Shown here: piece by piece, positions 1 to 12,420 of the stretch | How positions within the stretch are numbered: position 1 is the first letter of the stretch | Layout: each line of letters begins with the position of its first letter | NCBI RefSeq assembly: GCF_027409185.1 | Contig: NC_084475.1 | Span: 18,682,130 to 18,746,129, forward strand | DNA from: Cynocephalus volans | Taxonomy: Eukaryota > Chordata > Mammalia > Dermoptera > Cynocephalidae | Length of the DNA: 64,000 nucleotides | Direction: 5' to 3' | Notes under the pieces: model-generated | The model's database searches: none | The model's input: the letters and a program-made list of their open reading frames with translations, nothing else | Told to the model about the DNA's origin: nothing | Made by a program: the position numbers and the translations under genes

Positions 1-2660
1 CAAGGCAGACATCGAAGGGACATGGGGGCAATGGGTCCACCCCATCTGCCCTCTCCACTTGGGCCTTACTCAGTTCCTCCAGCTCCTCGGCTTGGTGAGC
101 CAAGCAATGGCCTCACCCACCTGCCTCGTTCTCCATCTTGGACGAGGCTTCCACCTCCCAGGGAAGAGCAAGCTTGAACAGCTGCTCTTGGAAGGGACCC
201 TTCTCCTTGTGGCTGGGACCCTCTACTCTTGACCCGCCCCTGAGCCAGCCGGGTTCCCAGGCCCTGCGCTCTCCGGCAGCAGCTGCAGCTGGAGACCTGC
301 CTATCCGGCTCCAGCTTTCTCCTTCCTTCATCCTCACTCCCTTCCTTCCTTTTCTCTTTCTCTCCTTTATTCATTCAACAATCAGTTGTTACACACGCGG
401 TATGTGGACACCCTGTGCTGCTATGGCTGTCCTCTAGCAGCTTCTAATCACAGACTTTAGGGCTCGCCCAGGCCACCTCTTACAGGGGCAATTCTTACTT
501 TCTCCCGCCACCACTTCTCCATGTTGACTCATCCCCAGCCACCTGGGTGAGCTCTGATTGGTTTTAGCCAATCTGGATATCTCACCCCGTGGGACACAAT
601 GAGATCGGACACACGCCCCAGACAGGCCCCATAAGATGTAAATCCAGGACTTTTGCTTTAGCTGAAAGTAGCTGTTTTTCTGTTGGATCTGGAGCTAGAG
701 GCACTCGGCCTGGGACTGCTCCAGGGCATTTTGCAACGCTGAGGAAGAGCCCCCTGAGGATGGAGTCACCTAGGAAACAGGGCTGTTCACCCTGGTGACA
801 GTGGAGCCCTCCCAGGACCGCTCACTCATGGGAGCTAGTCCCTGCACCTCCAAGCATCTGCCCTGTGCCCCAAAGCATCCTGGCAGACAGAGTTCTCTAC
901 GTTCCTGAGGGGAGCTCATCTCTTCTTCTGTGCCCAGCCACAGAGAGCCCACCACTGGGTGGGGCAGCAGCCCACTTGATTTCTGGAACATTCTGCCTCA
1001 AGAGAGTACTCATATTAAACTCAGATCTGCCTTTTCACTTTTCTGACCTTTCTACCTTTGGCTTTACCTTGGTCAGTTATTCTCAAACTCATCATGCCCA
1101 AAGTCCTGACCCTGGGATTATCTGCTGTCATTACCCAGGAAAACCCACTCCAAACCCTTGCTTTTAGGCTCATTCCCTTTTGCTTCTCTCTGGAATCCCT
1201 CTTCCGGGAGGTCGTCAAACCCATACAAGCTCGTCCTGCTTGACCCTGACCCGATCCTCCAAGCAGTCTCAGAGGACGGTGAGAAGCACCAGGTGATGCT
1301 GTTATATAAGGGACAGCTTTAGGGGTCCCCAGGAGGCTCCAAGGGCTGCAGGCCCAGAGGGGTGGTGAGGGAGGCAGGTGGGGAGCACGGCCACGAGGAG
1401 GGAGGCAGAACCCGCCACCCCCCACCCAACTCTGGGGGACGAGACACGGTCTGGAGGGAGAGTGCACAGCCTATCGTGGCTGGCTGGTGGGACACGGCTG
1501 GGAAAGTGGGAACGAGGATGAAGGACCCTGAGAGTCTGCAAAGGCTGGGGTCATGTGGCAGCGTGTGAAATATCTGTTAACCCTCCTGCTGACGTGCCAC
1601 AGAGGAAGGAATCTCGCTTGTTACAATGGGAGAATATCCCTGAAATACGACCAGTCCTGGAATCCTGGGATCCCCAGACACGTAGTCTTAGATGCTTAGC
1701 CACCCTGGCTGGTGATCCTCGACCCCTGGACTGAGTGACTGTAGGAAATCCAAGAAAGGGCTGCCAAGTTGTCGCTTCCTAATGTCCTGTCATCCGTTGC
1801 TACCACTTACAGAGAAGGTTGCTTTGTGTCTATCCTTGGTGTTTATGGTGTTTGAAACGGTGAGGGGATGCTGAGTCACAACCTTTACAGGTTTGACCTC
1901 TTAGGTTTACAAGAGTTGCCCAAGTGTTTAGGAAGAGTGTGCAAGCTGATCTGTGAGCAGCCCTGCCAGGTGCTGGAAAGAATCTGCGGCACTGAAGTTG
2001 TGATTTTAGATTGATGACCCTGAGGCTCTTGTGTCATTTAAGAGGTGAGTGTGGTTACATGCTCAAGGAGGAATTAATATCTTAAATGTGTGAGTTAGTT
2101 GAACATAGCTCAGAGCGAATATGATTGTTCGTATTGTAATATTAAAATTAGATTTATAAAGAGAATGCTAAAACTTCTTGGATTTGGACTGCAGGGTCTA
2201 AGAAAAGCTGGGTTTTAACATTCACAACTCGATATATTGGCTCTTGATTCAAATTCAAACCTCCCTCAGGCATTAAAAAAGTCAAAGGACACAGAAGAGA
2301 GAGGCCTTTCCCACTGGGGTTATGAGGAGCAACTGGCTGGAGCAGGACGTGGGCCTGGAGGCTGGTTGGAGGAGGGGTCCTCCTGGAGACCAAGCAAGTA
2401 GCTCAGCCCAAACTGTGTCCCCCGCCATCTCCACCCGCCCTCTGCTGTGGCAGAAACCTCCCTCTGGGGCTCCCACTGGCTTCTTGGGTCGAGTCTACCT
2501 GTCTCAATCACACAGCCCCCAATCCATTCACTCATTCATTCAACAAACAAAGCACCTTGGAGACTCCAGGAACCATGCCAGGTGCCAGGAATTCAGAGGA
2601 AAAAAGTGTCTCTGAAGTTTTTGGGGGGGCCGAGTCCCGTGTCCTTTATTGCTTCATGCC
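1..2660. other. Intergenic, no gene recognised
   Basis: GC-moderate sequence. Possible L2 tails near 360 and 2530. An antioxidant/MAF-like TGCTGAGTCA lies at 1869-1878 in a more AT-rich, repeat-poor stretch (1800-2250). No coding signal seen. Confidence 0.6.
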
Positions 2661-3013
2661 TGCTATGGTCTGAATGTTGGTATCCCCCAAATTCGTATGT
2701 TGGAACCTAATACCTAATGTGATATTATTAAAAGGTGTGGCCTTTGGCGGTGATTAAGTCATGAGGACTCTGCCCTCGTGAATGAGATTAGTGCCCTTAC
2801 AAAAGAGGCTCGATGGAGCCTGTTTTCCCTTGTACCATGCGAGGACACACGGAAGGTGTCATCTATGAGGAACTGACTCTCACCAGACACAGAATCTGCA
2901 GGTGCCTTGATCTTGGACTTCCCAGCCTCCAGAACTGTGAGCTATAAGTGACTGTTGCTCATAAATTACCAAGTCTAGGCATTTTGTTATAGCAGCCTGG
3001 ACAAACTGAGACA
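2661..3013 (+). mobile_element. MaLR-type solo LTR
   Basis: Starts tgctatggtctgaatgttgg and ends ttgttatagcagcctggaca plus aactgagaca, with cccagcctccagaactgtga inside: the usual MST/MLT1 landmarks. No internal retroviral sequence. Confidence 0.8.
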
Positions 3014-3439
3014 GTATCTCCCTCAATGTCACTCCTGACTGGGACTTTCCTTAGCTCTATCCTCCCCACCCAAGCACAGCCTCCTCACAACCAGGCCCAG
3101 AAGGACAGGGTTCCTCCTGACTTCAGTGCCTGGGGCCACCCCGCCAGTCACCAGGCTTCAGGTGCCACCTTAAAAAGATCACAACCAGTGCTAAGCCACG
3201 GTGCTCTTTATAGCATTCACCGTCTTAAAAAACAGACAATGATTATGTTTCGTTTGTTTTCCATTTAGGAAAGAAACACTTGCTCATTATTTTAAAAATG
3301 GAAACATTACAGAAATAGGTAATGTGGAAAGTGAAACCTTCCCTTCCCCCGCCAAGCCTCTGTCCCTCTCTTCTTCCTCCCTGGGGCTCAGCCTGTCAAG
3401 ACCACTAAGCCTTGCTGTGCAGGCAACTCTGCTGCCTTC

Positions 3440-3500
3440 CAGATCATTCTCCTACAAATAGTTATTAATGCAGATCATTCTCCTACAAATAGTTATTATA
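3440..3500 (+). repeat. 31-bp tandem duplication
   Basis: cagatcattctcctacaaat and the bases after it occur twice in direct tandem (3440-3470 and 3471-3500), directly beside the MER2-like element. Confidence 0.9.
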
Positions 3501-3779
3501 CAGTTGCCCCTCAATATCTGGGAAGGATTGATTTTAGGACCTCCCTGATATAAAATGGCCAAGTATTTGTACAGAACCTACACACATCCTCTCACCTCTA
3601 GATGACTTACAATAACTGATACAATGTCAGTGCTATGTACATAGTTGTCACAGCATATCTTTTAGGGAACAATTACAAGAAAAAAGCTCAGTACAGACGC
3701 AATTTTTTTAAAAACGATTTTCTATCTGCAGTTGGTTGAATCCATGAATGCAAAACCCAGGGATACGAAGGGCTGACTG
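3501..3779 (-). mobile_element. MER2-like Tigger MITE
   Basis: Begins CAGTTGCCCCTCAATATC and ends GGGATACGAAGGGCTGACTG, imperfect terminal inverted repeats, with TA on both sides as the pogo/Tigger target duplication. Interior sequence resembles the MER2 consensus in reverse. About 280 bp, non-autonomous, ancient. Confidence 0.8.
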
Positions 3780-3806
3780 TATGTTGCTTAAATAAAAGTG
3801 GATCTG

Positions 3807-3968
3807 GGGCCGGCCCGTGGCTCACTCGGGAGAGTGCGGTGCTGATAACACCAAGGCCACGGGTTCGGATCCCTATATAGGGATGGCCGGTTGCTCACTT
3901 GGGAGAGCGTGGTGCTGACAACACCAAGCCAAGGGTTAAGATCCCCTTACCGGTCATCTTTAAAAAAA
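3807..3968 (+). mobile_element. CYN-type dimeric tRNA-Ile SINE
   Basis: Two tandem tRNA-Ile-like units, each with an A-box-like gctcact..gggagag and a B-box; the left unit ends ..ggttcggatccc. It ends in ccggtcatctttaaa. The target duplication aaagtggatctg flanks it (about 3795-3806 and 3970-3981). The left unit's anticodon position reads GAT (Ile). Retroposed, non-coding, apparently fairly young. Confidence 0.9.
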
Positions 3969-4675
3969 AAAAGTGGATCTGTTAACAAGCCTTCTCCAGA
4001 GAAACAGAACCAATAGGGTGTGTGTGTATGAGAGAGAGAGAGAGGTTTTTTCTAAGGGGTTGATCCACACAATTATGGAGGGGGGGGGGCAAGTCCAAAA
4101 TCTGCAGGGTGGGCTGGCAGGTGGGAGACCCGGGAACGAGCGAACGCTGCAGCTCGGGTCCGAGGCTGTCTGCTGCAGGACTCCCTCCTGCTCGCGGAGG
4201 TCAGTCTTTGTTCTGTTCACCCTTCAGCTGATCGGAGGGGGCCCGGCCACGTTATGGAGGGCAGTCTGCTTTACTCAAAGTCCACCTACTTAAATGTTAA
4301 TCTCATCCTGAACACCCTCACAGAAACTTCCAGAATAATGTTTGACCCCATGTCTGGGCACCATGGCCCAGCCAAGTGGACACATGAAATGACCCACCAT
4401 GGGCTCGTTTTACACAGACGTTTGGCCATGTGCTTGTCGCCCTCGGTGATGTGTTTGAATGCTCTCTGTGTCCACCTTCCAACCCAGTGGGCTCCCAGTC
4501 AGCACAGCTGCAATGAAGGACGTGGAATTCAGTGTTCTCTCTTCTCACGTCCAGCACGGAGGCTCCCAGAGCAGGGAATATCAGCTTCTGCGTCTCCCCC
4601 ATGTGCCCCAGAATGTGCATATACCTGCTCACCCTTCAGAGGGTGAAGACTCGCCCTTTCACACAGACATCCTTT

Positions 4676-5460
4676 TCTCATTCATTCATTCCAGAAATAT
4701 TTTCTGTGCACCTGTTATGTGCTCGATACAGGGATGCGGCATTGAATGAGAAACAGTCCTGCCTCTGTGGAGTTTTACGACAAATATGTGTAAGAAGTCA
4801 TGTCTGCAAATGACAATGTTGTGTAGAAATATCAGACAGGAGAAAAGGAGAGATAGCGTGATAGGCTGGGGGGGGGCTATTTTACTTCAGGGGGTCAGGA
4901 CAGGCCCCTCCGATGAGATGAGCTTGAAGCAGGGCCCGAGTGAGCCATGTGGGGTTGAGGAGGGAGAGCAGTTCAGGCAGAGGGAAGGCAGGACAGAGCT
5001 GAGCCTGACAGCAGCAGGCAGGAGCTCTGTGCGCTGGGAGGAAGGTGATGAGGGCCGAGGGTGCAGGAGATGACGCTGGGGGTGCTCTGGGAGAGATGGA
5101 AGCCACACAGTGTCCCCAAGGGACGTGGCTTGCTCTGATTTACTCCTTAAGAAGAGCACTTGGCCTCCAGAGTCCTGCGAGGACTCCAGGGGTTTGTCCT
5201 GAGCAGAGGGGAGAAGGAAGTTGACATCACTGAGGTGGGTAAGACTCGGCTGGGAGTGGTTTTGTGGAAAGTGGGGGTCTCGGAAGGGCACGTGCTGCAT
5301 TTGAGATGCCAATTAGACCCCCAGGGGCAGATATCAGGGGGCAGCTGACTGTGTGGGATCCAGGCTTTGAAAAGAGGTTGGCTGGATGTGAATTTGGGAT
5401 CCATGGAGTTAGCCTGCAGGTGGCACTTAAGGCGAATGGGTAGATGAGGACACATGGGGA
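4676..5460 (+). repeat. Ancient interspersed repeat (L2-like)
   Basis: Starts with cattcattcattccagaaat and ctgtgcacctgttatgtgct, then matches a long old mammalian repeat in wording (gagccatgtggggttgagga, gacatcactgaggtgggtaa). Heavily diverged; family assignment tentative. Confidence 0.45.
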
Positions 5461-6875
5461 GGGGACACAGAGTGGGAGGGAGGCTTAGGACAGGGTCTGG
5501 GTCTTGCTGATACTCAGTGGTTGGAGGAGGAGGAGGAGGAGGAGGGAGGAAGGAGAGGGGAATCAAGTTGCAAAGACAAGGAGAGGAGGGGCCCTGAGGT
5601 CCAAGAGGCACCAGAGAGCCGGAGGAGGGGTCGCACTTTGGTGACCTCAAGGAGAACAAGGGGGACAAAATTCTGCCCTAGTGGACTGGGGGAGGGGTGA
5701 GCCTCGTGGACCCAGGGCAGGGTTCCGGGAGGGGAGGTGGTCCTGCCTCAGGGAGATGTGCAGGAGTGGCCTGAGAGGAGAGAAGGGAGCTGGGGCTCAA
5801 CAGGGGCTGTGCTGGGGGGGACAGGGGGGTGCACAGCTTTGAGCTTATGGGGAGGCTGGGCGGTGGGGAGAAGATTCGGTTCTGTGCTCCTCAGTGAATG
5901 AAGAGGCTGGGGGGAGGAGGCATGAGGAGAAAGAATGGTTGCTGCTGGTGAGAATGGGTTGTGAGGGAGTGAGCTTGTGAGGGAAGAGAGGCAGGAAAGG
6001 AGTGGGATTCCTGGGGGAGAGCCACGTGTGTAAGGAGAGCCCAGCCAGCAGGTGCAGGCTATTGTCCAGCCAGCTTTTGCTGCTTAGGTACCTGGGGAAG
6101 CAGGAGAAGGGCTGGGTCTGCCCAGGAAGTACAGTGGCATGGGCAGCCCCCCTGGAGCCCAGAGCAGGTGGGAACCCTGCAGCCTGCCTTGACCTTGCCA
6201 CAGCAAACTGGGCTGGTTGTCTGTCCAGCAGCAGGGATGGGTAGGCCATCTCTGGAGTCACCCACAAGACTTTTTGCGAGAGCAGAGTTCACTGGAGAGG
6301 AGCAGCCAGCTCCTGTAACCAGATGGTCACTGTGGGGCCATCAGCACCCACCTGTGGTTCCCAGCGTCATGCCCGGCCCGCTCTGGCTCCTGGAGGCTGT
6401 TGGTCAACTGCAGGGCTGCACTTGGCTGCACTGCCTCCTGTTGCTCCTGGAAGTGGGGCCTCTCCCAGATACTGGCTGCCTGGAGTAGGCAAGAGCTGGG
6501 CCCCCACCCAGTCCCTGTCCCCTCATGGAATTCTGTGACAAACAGCCTCAGAGCAATGGCCAATGCTCCTTCACTGGGGTCAGCCAAGTCCTGAGCCCTT
6601 GGGCCCTGACTTCCCTTTTGAATGCATTCCAGATTGACACATGCTCACTTAGCTACTGACAGTGGCTGTCCTAGAATTTCTATAAAGTTTCTAGAAAGGA
6701 ACTTACAAGGCAGCATGCCGGGAAGAGCTGGGACTCAGGGGCCTGCCTTCTGCCTGCTTGCCTGGAAAATACACAGTGCGAGTTAAATGGTGTGCTCTTG
6801 GCGAGGCCTGGTGGATAATTGGGAGTTGTGCTGAAGTCTCCTGAGCCATCCTGTGGCATTACACCTGGCGAGTAA
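5461..6875. other. Intergenic, purine-rich then GC-rich
   Basis: G/A-rich on the plus strand up to about 6000, then mixed. No gene, RNA or clear repeat recognised. Confidence 0.6.
5525..5560 (+). repeat. (GGA)n microsatellite
   Basis: About eight gga/gag units in a purine-rich stretch. Confidence 0.8.
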
Positions 6876-7771
6876 GAGAGGAAAAGGCAAGCCACGGGGT
6901 GGAGAAGGTTATAGCAATGTGTGTATTTGACAAAGGAACCAGATTCAGAAAACGTAAACAACTCCTAAACACCAGTAACACAAAGACAGATACCCTAAAA
7001 GAAAAACGGGCAAATCGCTTGAACAGGCACTTTGAGAGGATACCCAAATGACAAATGGCCGATAAACACAGAGAAAGTGCTTGCAAATTAAAAACCACAA
7101 TGTGATACCACTACCCACCAGCCAGAATGGCTAAAATGAAAAGGACAGAAAATACCTCACGTTGGTGAAAATATGGAGCAACTGGAACTCCCCTACATTG
7201 GTGGTAGGAGTGTAAATTGATAGTTATTTTGGAAACTGTTTCAAAGTATCCATGAAAGCTGTACATATTCAAAGCCTGTGATACAGCAATTCCACTCCTA
7301 GGCATAATACTCAGCAGAAATTGTACATATATTCTCCAAAAGATATACATTAGACTATTCACTGCGACACTAACAGTAAAAGCCCCAAAGTGGCAACAGC
7401 CCAAATGTCCATCAAGAAAGAAAGAGTGGGTAAATAAATTCTGACATACACAGCAAAGAGAACGAGCTACAACTGCATGCATGAGTGTGAGCAGGTCTCT
7501 CCTACATCATGCTGAGTGAAAGAAGCCAGGCAAAAACTGTTCACACTTCAAGTCTATTGGTATAAAAAACACAAAAACAGGAAAAAAAAACAAGGCAAGG
7601 TAGTGGTCATTAATATCTTTGGAGGAGTTCCTAGATGGCTAGGGGTGCTAGTGCTGTTCTCTGTCTCGACCTCGGGCAGCCACACAGGTGTGTTAAGTTT
7701 GGAAATCCACCTAGCTGTAGCCTTAGGACTTCTGCACTTTTCTGTAAGTACAGCATACTTCAATACGAAGA
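6876..7771 (+). mobile_element. L1 LINE 3' fragment (end of ORF2 plus 3' UTR)
   Basis: Sequence typical of old mammalian L1 ORF2 3' ends, e.g. aaatggccgataaacacaga and gataccactacccaccagcc, then attccactcctaggcataat. Truncated at the 5' side and full of stops; not functional. Confidence 0.8.
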
Positions 7772-7944
7772 TTTTTTTTTTTTTTTTTAAAGATGACCGG
7801 TAAAGGGATCTTAACCCTTGACTTGGTGTTGTCAGCACCACACTCTCCCAGGTGAGCCAACCAGCCATCCCTATACAGGGATCTGAACCCGTGGCCTTGG
7901 TGTTATCAGCACCGCACTCTCCCAATTGAGCCACGGGCTGGCCC
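7772..7944 (-). mobile_element. CYN-type dimeric tRNA-Ile SINE
   Basis: Full dimer in reverse: a T-run (the A-tail complement), then gatgaccggtaaagggatct and the two tRNA-like units, ending gggctggccc. It sits at the 3' end of the L1 fragment. A second T-run follows at about 7949-7970. No clean target duplication was found. Confidence 0.85.
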
Positions 7945-7971
7945 TACATTTTTTTTTTTTTTTTTTTTTTA

Positions 7972-10900
7972 ATCGGCTCAACTCTGCATCGTGTGGAGCT
8001 CAGATTTCTGGTGTGGTGTTGACACTGAATGTTCCTGACTCAGCCCTTGGACTTGTCACATCCAGCCTGGCTGGTGCCAATCATCTTAATCACGCTGCCC
8101 TTGCCATCTTTCCAGCTAAGGAAACGGGAAGCCCATTGTCCCAGAGCCCTTGTCCTTGATGCATTCTCTTGCTCTTGCATCCCACATTCAGTCAGTAGTA
8201 AAGCCCATCAGCTCCAGCTTCTAAGTAGATCCAGGAGCCAGCCCCTCCACCCCCTCCACCTCTCCCACCCTGGTCCCCGAGGGCACCATCTCTCACCTGC
8301 GGAGCTGCAGCAGCCTCTCACCTGGTCTTCCTTCCTCCACCCCCTGGGGTCTGCTCCCACACCTGTCATGCAGTTAGTTATCCTCCTGTTGGCAGGGCGC
8401 CAACAGTTCCAGGTTACATGGGGAAATAACCCGAGCTCCCCACCAGGGCTTATGAGGCCCTATGGGATGAAGGGTGTGGCCCCAGCCCCCTCAATTCCTG
8501 GCTCTCCCTGTGCTCTGGCCACCCTGGCTTCTCAGGCTCGTTCCCAGCTTGGGACGCCCCCGTTTCTTCCGCTTGCATCCCCCTCTTCTTGCTGGCATCC
8601 AGGTTGCACCTTAAGCCCCTCTGTGAGTGCAATCCCTGTCCTCTCAATCCCAAGGAAAGCCAGGCTTCTTTGCACCCCTGCTTCTCCTGTGTCTCTCACA
8701 CCTCCACCCCTGGGCCCTCAGCACCTCCTGTGTTCCCTGTAGCGAGACAAGAGCTCTTCCACCTCAGCCTGGCTTTGCCCCCTCCTCAGCCAAGTCGGGG
8801 GCCTCCATCACGCCTGGGGTGAGGCACAAGTAATTTGTTTCCCCAAACAGGCAAGGTGCCTGCGTTTATAAATGATTTATTTTTTCAAAAGACAGAAAGT
8901 CAACCAGGCAGTTTTCAATTTTCTGTTTTATGCTTCTCTGTATTTTCTAACTTTCTACAAAGATTATGTATTACATATATAATTTAAAATAAAGCATCGT
9001 TTTAAAAAGTCTATTCTCTTTGATTCAATATTCGTCCTTCTGTGAAAGAATCTCAAAGACAATCCTAAAGAAAGTAAAAGAGCTGTGCAGAAACAAAAGG
9101 ATTAAATGGGACAGATTCGAGGCTTCCCAGGAGGGCTGTGCCTGACCCCCTCAGCACACCCTCCTGGGTGGGAGACTGAGGCAGGAGAGTGGGGTCTGTG
9201 TTGGAATCGGCTGCCTAGGGGATTGAATTAAACACAGTGGTGCATGGGGCTTCATGCCAACACCAGCTATCATCCAGTTTCATGTTTGCCAGACCTTTCT
9301 TCATTATCTTACTTAATCTTCCCAAGAACTCCACGAGGACAGCCACTCTCATATCTCCCGAATTCAGGGGAGGCATGTGCTCACCAGCACAGGTAACTTC
9401 CCGCACGGCTCATGAGGGCAGAGCTGGGACTTGGGGCAGGGCCTGGCTGACGCCCTCGTCCACACTCGTCCCCACAGGTTTGTTTTGCTTGTGTCCCATT
9501 GCCTCTTGTGTGGGGCGCTGTTGTGTGAGGGGGGATGCTTGGAGCTGTGGCAGCTATTTTGTGCCCATGAGGTACAACATCCCCCATGCTAGGGCAAGCA
9601 AAAGTCTATTTGATTTCCCCGGATGTGGGACTTTTCAGCACTAAAACTGGGAAAGTCCTGGGCAAATCAGGATGGTCAATCACCCTAAATTGGTGGCATG
9701 AAAAGATAGAAAGAAGCCTGGGCCCTTGCCAGTATTCTTGAATTGCCAACCAGCTCCGGAACACTCACCTCTGGATTTTTTGTTATGTAAACAATGAGTG
9801 TCTTCATGGTATGCGTCTGTTTCATTCCTTGCAGCTGCAATTGCAGGCATGAGCACTGTGCACTCCCAGCCTTTCCCACCTCCTGCTGTCGTGCTGCTCT
9901 GTCACTGTGCCCTGCCACATGCACACGCCGTCACATGCACACGCCACCGCGGCCCCCTCATCTGCTGCGAACACTGTGTTCATCCGGTCAGGCGCCTCCC
10001 TATGGCCACCTACCCCCCCCCCACCCCAGGGCTTCTCAAGCTTCCCCTCTGCAACCAGGAGCCGGGCACTCACCTCTGCTCAACCTTCTGACTTTTGCTG
10101 GGCTCTGCCCTGTGCCGCGGTTCACTGGGCACCCACTGCTTCTCTTGTCCATCCACTCTGCTTCCCTGTCCCCCACAGTCAGAAGCCCTTGGGGAGTAGA
10201 GAGACTTTCTCTATCTTGCCCATCCCAGTGTCCTCCCCAGGCCAGGAAGCGAGGTCAGGCCTGACCCAGCCCGGCCCAGCCCTGGGCCCATGGGCTCACC
10301 TCGCCCTGGCTGCCCCAGGGTTCCTCACTTCCCATGCAAGCCCCAGCTCCGGCCTGTCCTCCCCTGCCCCGTTGCTGACTCAGCCCTCATCACCTGTCCT
10401 GCTCCCAGGCCCTCTTCTGGGAGAAGTTGCACAGGTGGGTGCTGTTTCTCCCCTGTCTCAGCCTTTTCTTGCCTGGAGGACTCCAGTTCTGCCTGGGTCT
10501 TGTGGTGCCCCTGTTTAGAACTCTTTCTGTCCTCTCTCTGAGCCTTGGTCCTCTCCTCTGGCAAAAAGGAACTCACGTTGATACTATTTAAGCTCCTCTG
10601 ATTAGATGGGGGCAGGGCATATTTTGGCCCATTCCTCATGCAACAGGCTCCATGAGGACCATCCAACAGGCAGGGGAAGAGTGGAGGGAGAGAAAGGGAC
10701 TGGGGTCAGCATGGTCTTTTGTCCACCTTGGCATAGGGTCCCAAGCCAGAGTCGGGGACATGCTGGCCAGGCAAACATTTCTGGGGTGGTTGCTCCTTTT
10801 CCAGGGAATCAACACTGCAGGGTGGCTGGGGCCACAGTGGGACAGGAGCCAGTGGGCTTCCAGGAAGGGAAGCTAAAGATACCCCCTTCCCGGCATGTCC

Positions 10901-11364
10901 CTGAGAGGACAGGGATCTAGTTCCCTGTCCTGTTGTCACTGGGGGCAGGAGGTGGTGACCCTGAGGGCCCTGCAGCAGCTGTGTTGGGCAGGGCACGTCT
11001 GGGGGCTGGAGCCTGGGCCTGGGCATCTATTGGTTGGGACTCTGGGCCGGTGGGTGAGGTCAGGCGGGATGGCTGTATTACTGGAAGCCCGGCTGGCTCT
11101 GTCTGTCTCTCTGCCAAGCTGCCCACTGCATTCCTTGGCCTCTTATTTCCAGGCAGGCTCTGGGATAGGTCCCAGGCCTGGCCTGCCCTGAGCCTGGATG
11201 CCCATGTTTGGGGTCACTTGAGCTCTTGCATGGGGCAGCAGCTGAGATGGGAGGGCAGGGCTTGGATGTGATGCTATGAGGGGATCTGGGATCCTGGGGT
11301 CCAAGGGTCACCTGTCCCTTTGGCCATCCTGGGAGCTCAGGTGACCTGGGAGAGGGGAAGGGTG
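7972..11364. other. Intergenic, mostly unique
   Basis: C/T-rich unique sequence; an L1/L2-like AT-rich patch at 8870-9010 and a reverse MIR-like piece near 9290-9440. A TTCCAGGAA STAT-type palindrome is at 10858-10866. Long open frames (e.g. 8029-8742) are Pro/Ser/Leu-rich shadows of base composition. Confidence 0.6.
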
Positions 11365-11450
11365 TGTGAGTGCATGTGTGCACATGTGCATGTGTGTGTG
11401 CTTGCATGTGCGTGGGTGTGTGCACGTGTGTGTGTGTGTACATGTAGGTG
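11365..11450 (+). repeat. TG/CA-rich alternating purine-pyrimidine tract
   Basis: Imperfect (TG)n with CATG and CACG interruptions. Alternating sequence of this sort can adopt Z-DNA. Confidence 0.8.
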
Positions 11451-11765
11451 GCTGTATTGAGACTAGGGGTCTCCCAGGATGCATGGGTGAGTATGAAGGG
11501 TACAGGTCTTCTCTGAGGGGTGCCCTGAGGGTTTCCATGTGCCCTGTAGGACCAGAAGGCCAGTTTGTATCTGGCTGCCTAACCCATAACCCAAGGGCCA
11601 AGGGCTTGTCCTAGAATGTGTTTAAGGCTCCTGGATTGTGGGGTTTCATGTTCCACTACATTGACAGGTACTGTGGGGACAGGGGGAACAAGGTTTGGAC
11701 CCAGCAGCCTGCTTCATGCACTATGATGTTAGCATCACGAACACCAAGGTCAATGCCTGGGGTTT

Positions 11766-12420
11766 TTGTTTGTTTTTATTTAAATTTTTTTTATTGAGCT
11801 AAATATATATAACATAATATTTACCATTTGTAAGTGCACAGGTCAGTGCATTAAGCACATTCACAAGGTTGTGCAACTGTCACCACTGTCCATCTCCAGA
11901 ACTTTTCCGTCTTCCCAAACTGAAGCTTTGTCCCTGTTAAACACCAATTCCCCTTTCCCCTCCCCCAGCCCCTGGTAACCACCTTCTACTTCTGTCTCTA
12001 TGAATCTGACTACTCCAGGGACCTCATATAAGTGGAATCTCACAGCATTTGTCTTTTTGTGACTGGCTCATTTCACTTGGCATAACATCCTCAAGGTTTA
12101 TCCATGTTGTAGCATATGTCAGAATTTCCTTCCTTTTTTTTTTTTTTCTTTTTTCTGACCGGTAAGGGGATTGCAACCCTCAGCACGGTGTTGTCTGCGC
12201 CACGCTCAGCCAGTGAGCGCACCGGCCATCCCTGTGTAGGATCTGAACCCGCAGCTTTGGCGCTAACAGCGCCGCACTCTCCCCCGAGGGGGCCACGGGG
12301 CCACCCCAGAATTTCCTTCCTTTTTAAGGCTGGCTAGTATTCCTTGTATGGATGGACCACGTTCTGTGTATCCATTTGTTCACTGACGGACACTTGGGTT
12401 GCTTCCACATTTTGGACATT
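11766..12420 (-). mobile_element. L1 LINE 3' end, antisense, split by a SINE
   Basis: Reads as the reverse complement of an L1M-type 3' region: tttattgagctaaatatata, gttgtgcaactgtcaccact, then cttggcataacatcctcaag and the segment on the far side of the SINE. Interrupted by the CYN SINE at 12137-12307. Confidence 0.75.
12137..12307 (-). mobile_element. CYN-type dimeric SINE in an L1
   Basis: Reverse dimer with T-rich start and gggccaccccag end. A 16-bp target duplication agaatttccttccttt is perfect on both sides (12121-12136, 12308-12323). Unusually CpG-rich in its left unit, compatible with decay from or variation of the consensus. Confidence 0.9.

Noticed and set aside
7111..7482. 123-codon minus-strand open frame
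   Set aside because: It is antisense to the old L1 fragment and matches nothing.
8029..8742. 237-codon plus-strand open frame
   Set aside because: Pro/Ser/Leu-rich translation of C/T-rich DNA, with no domain, and overlapping open frames in other phases.
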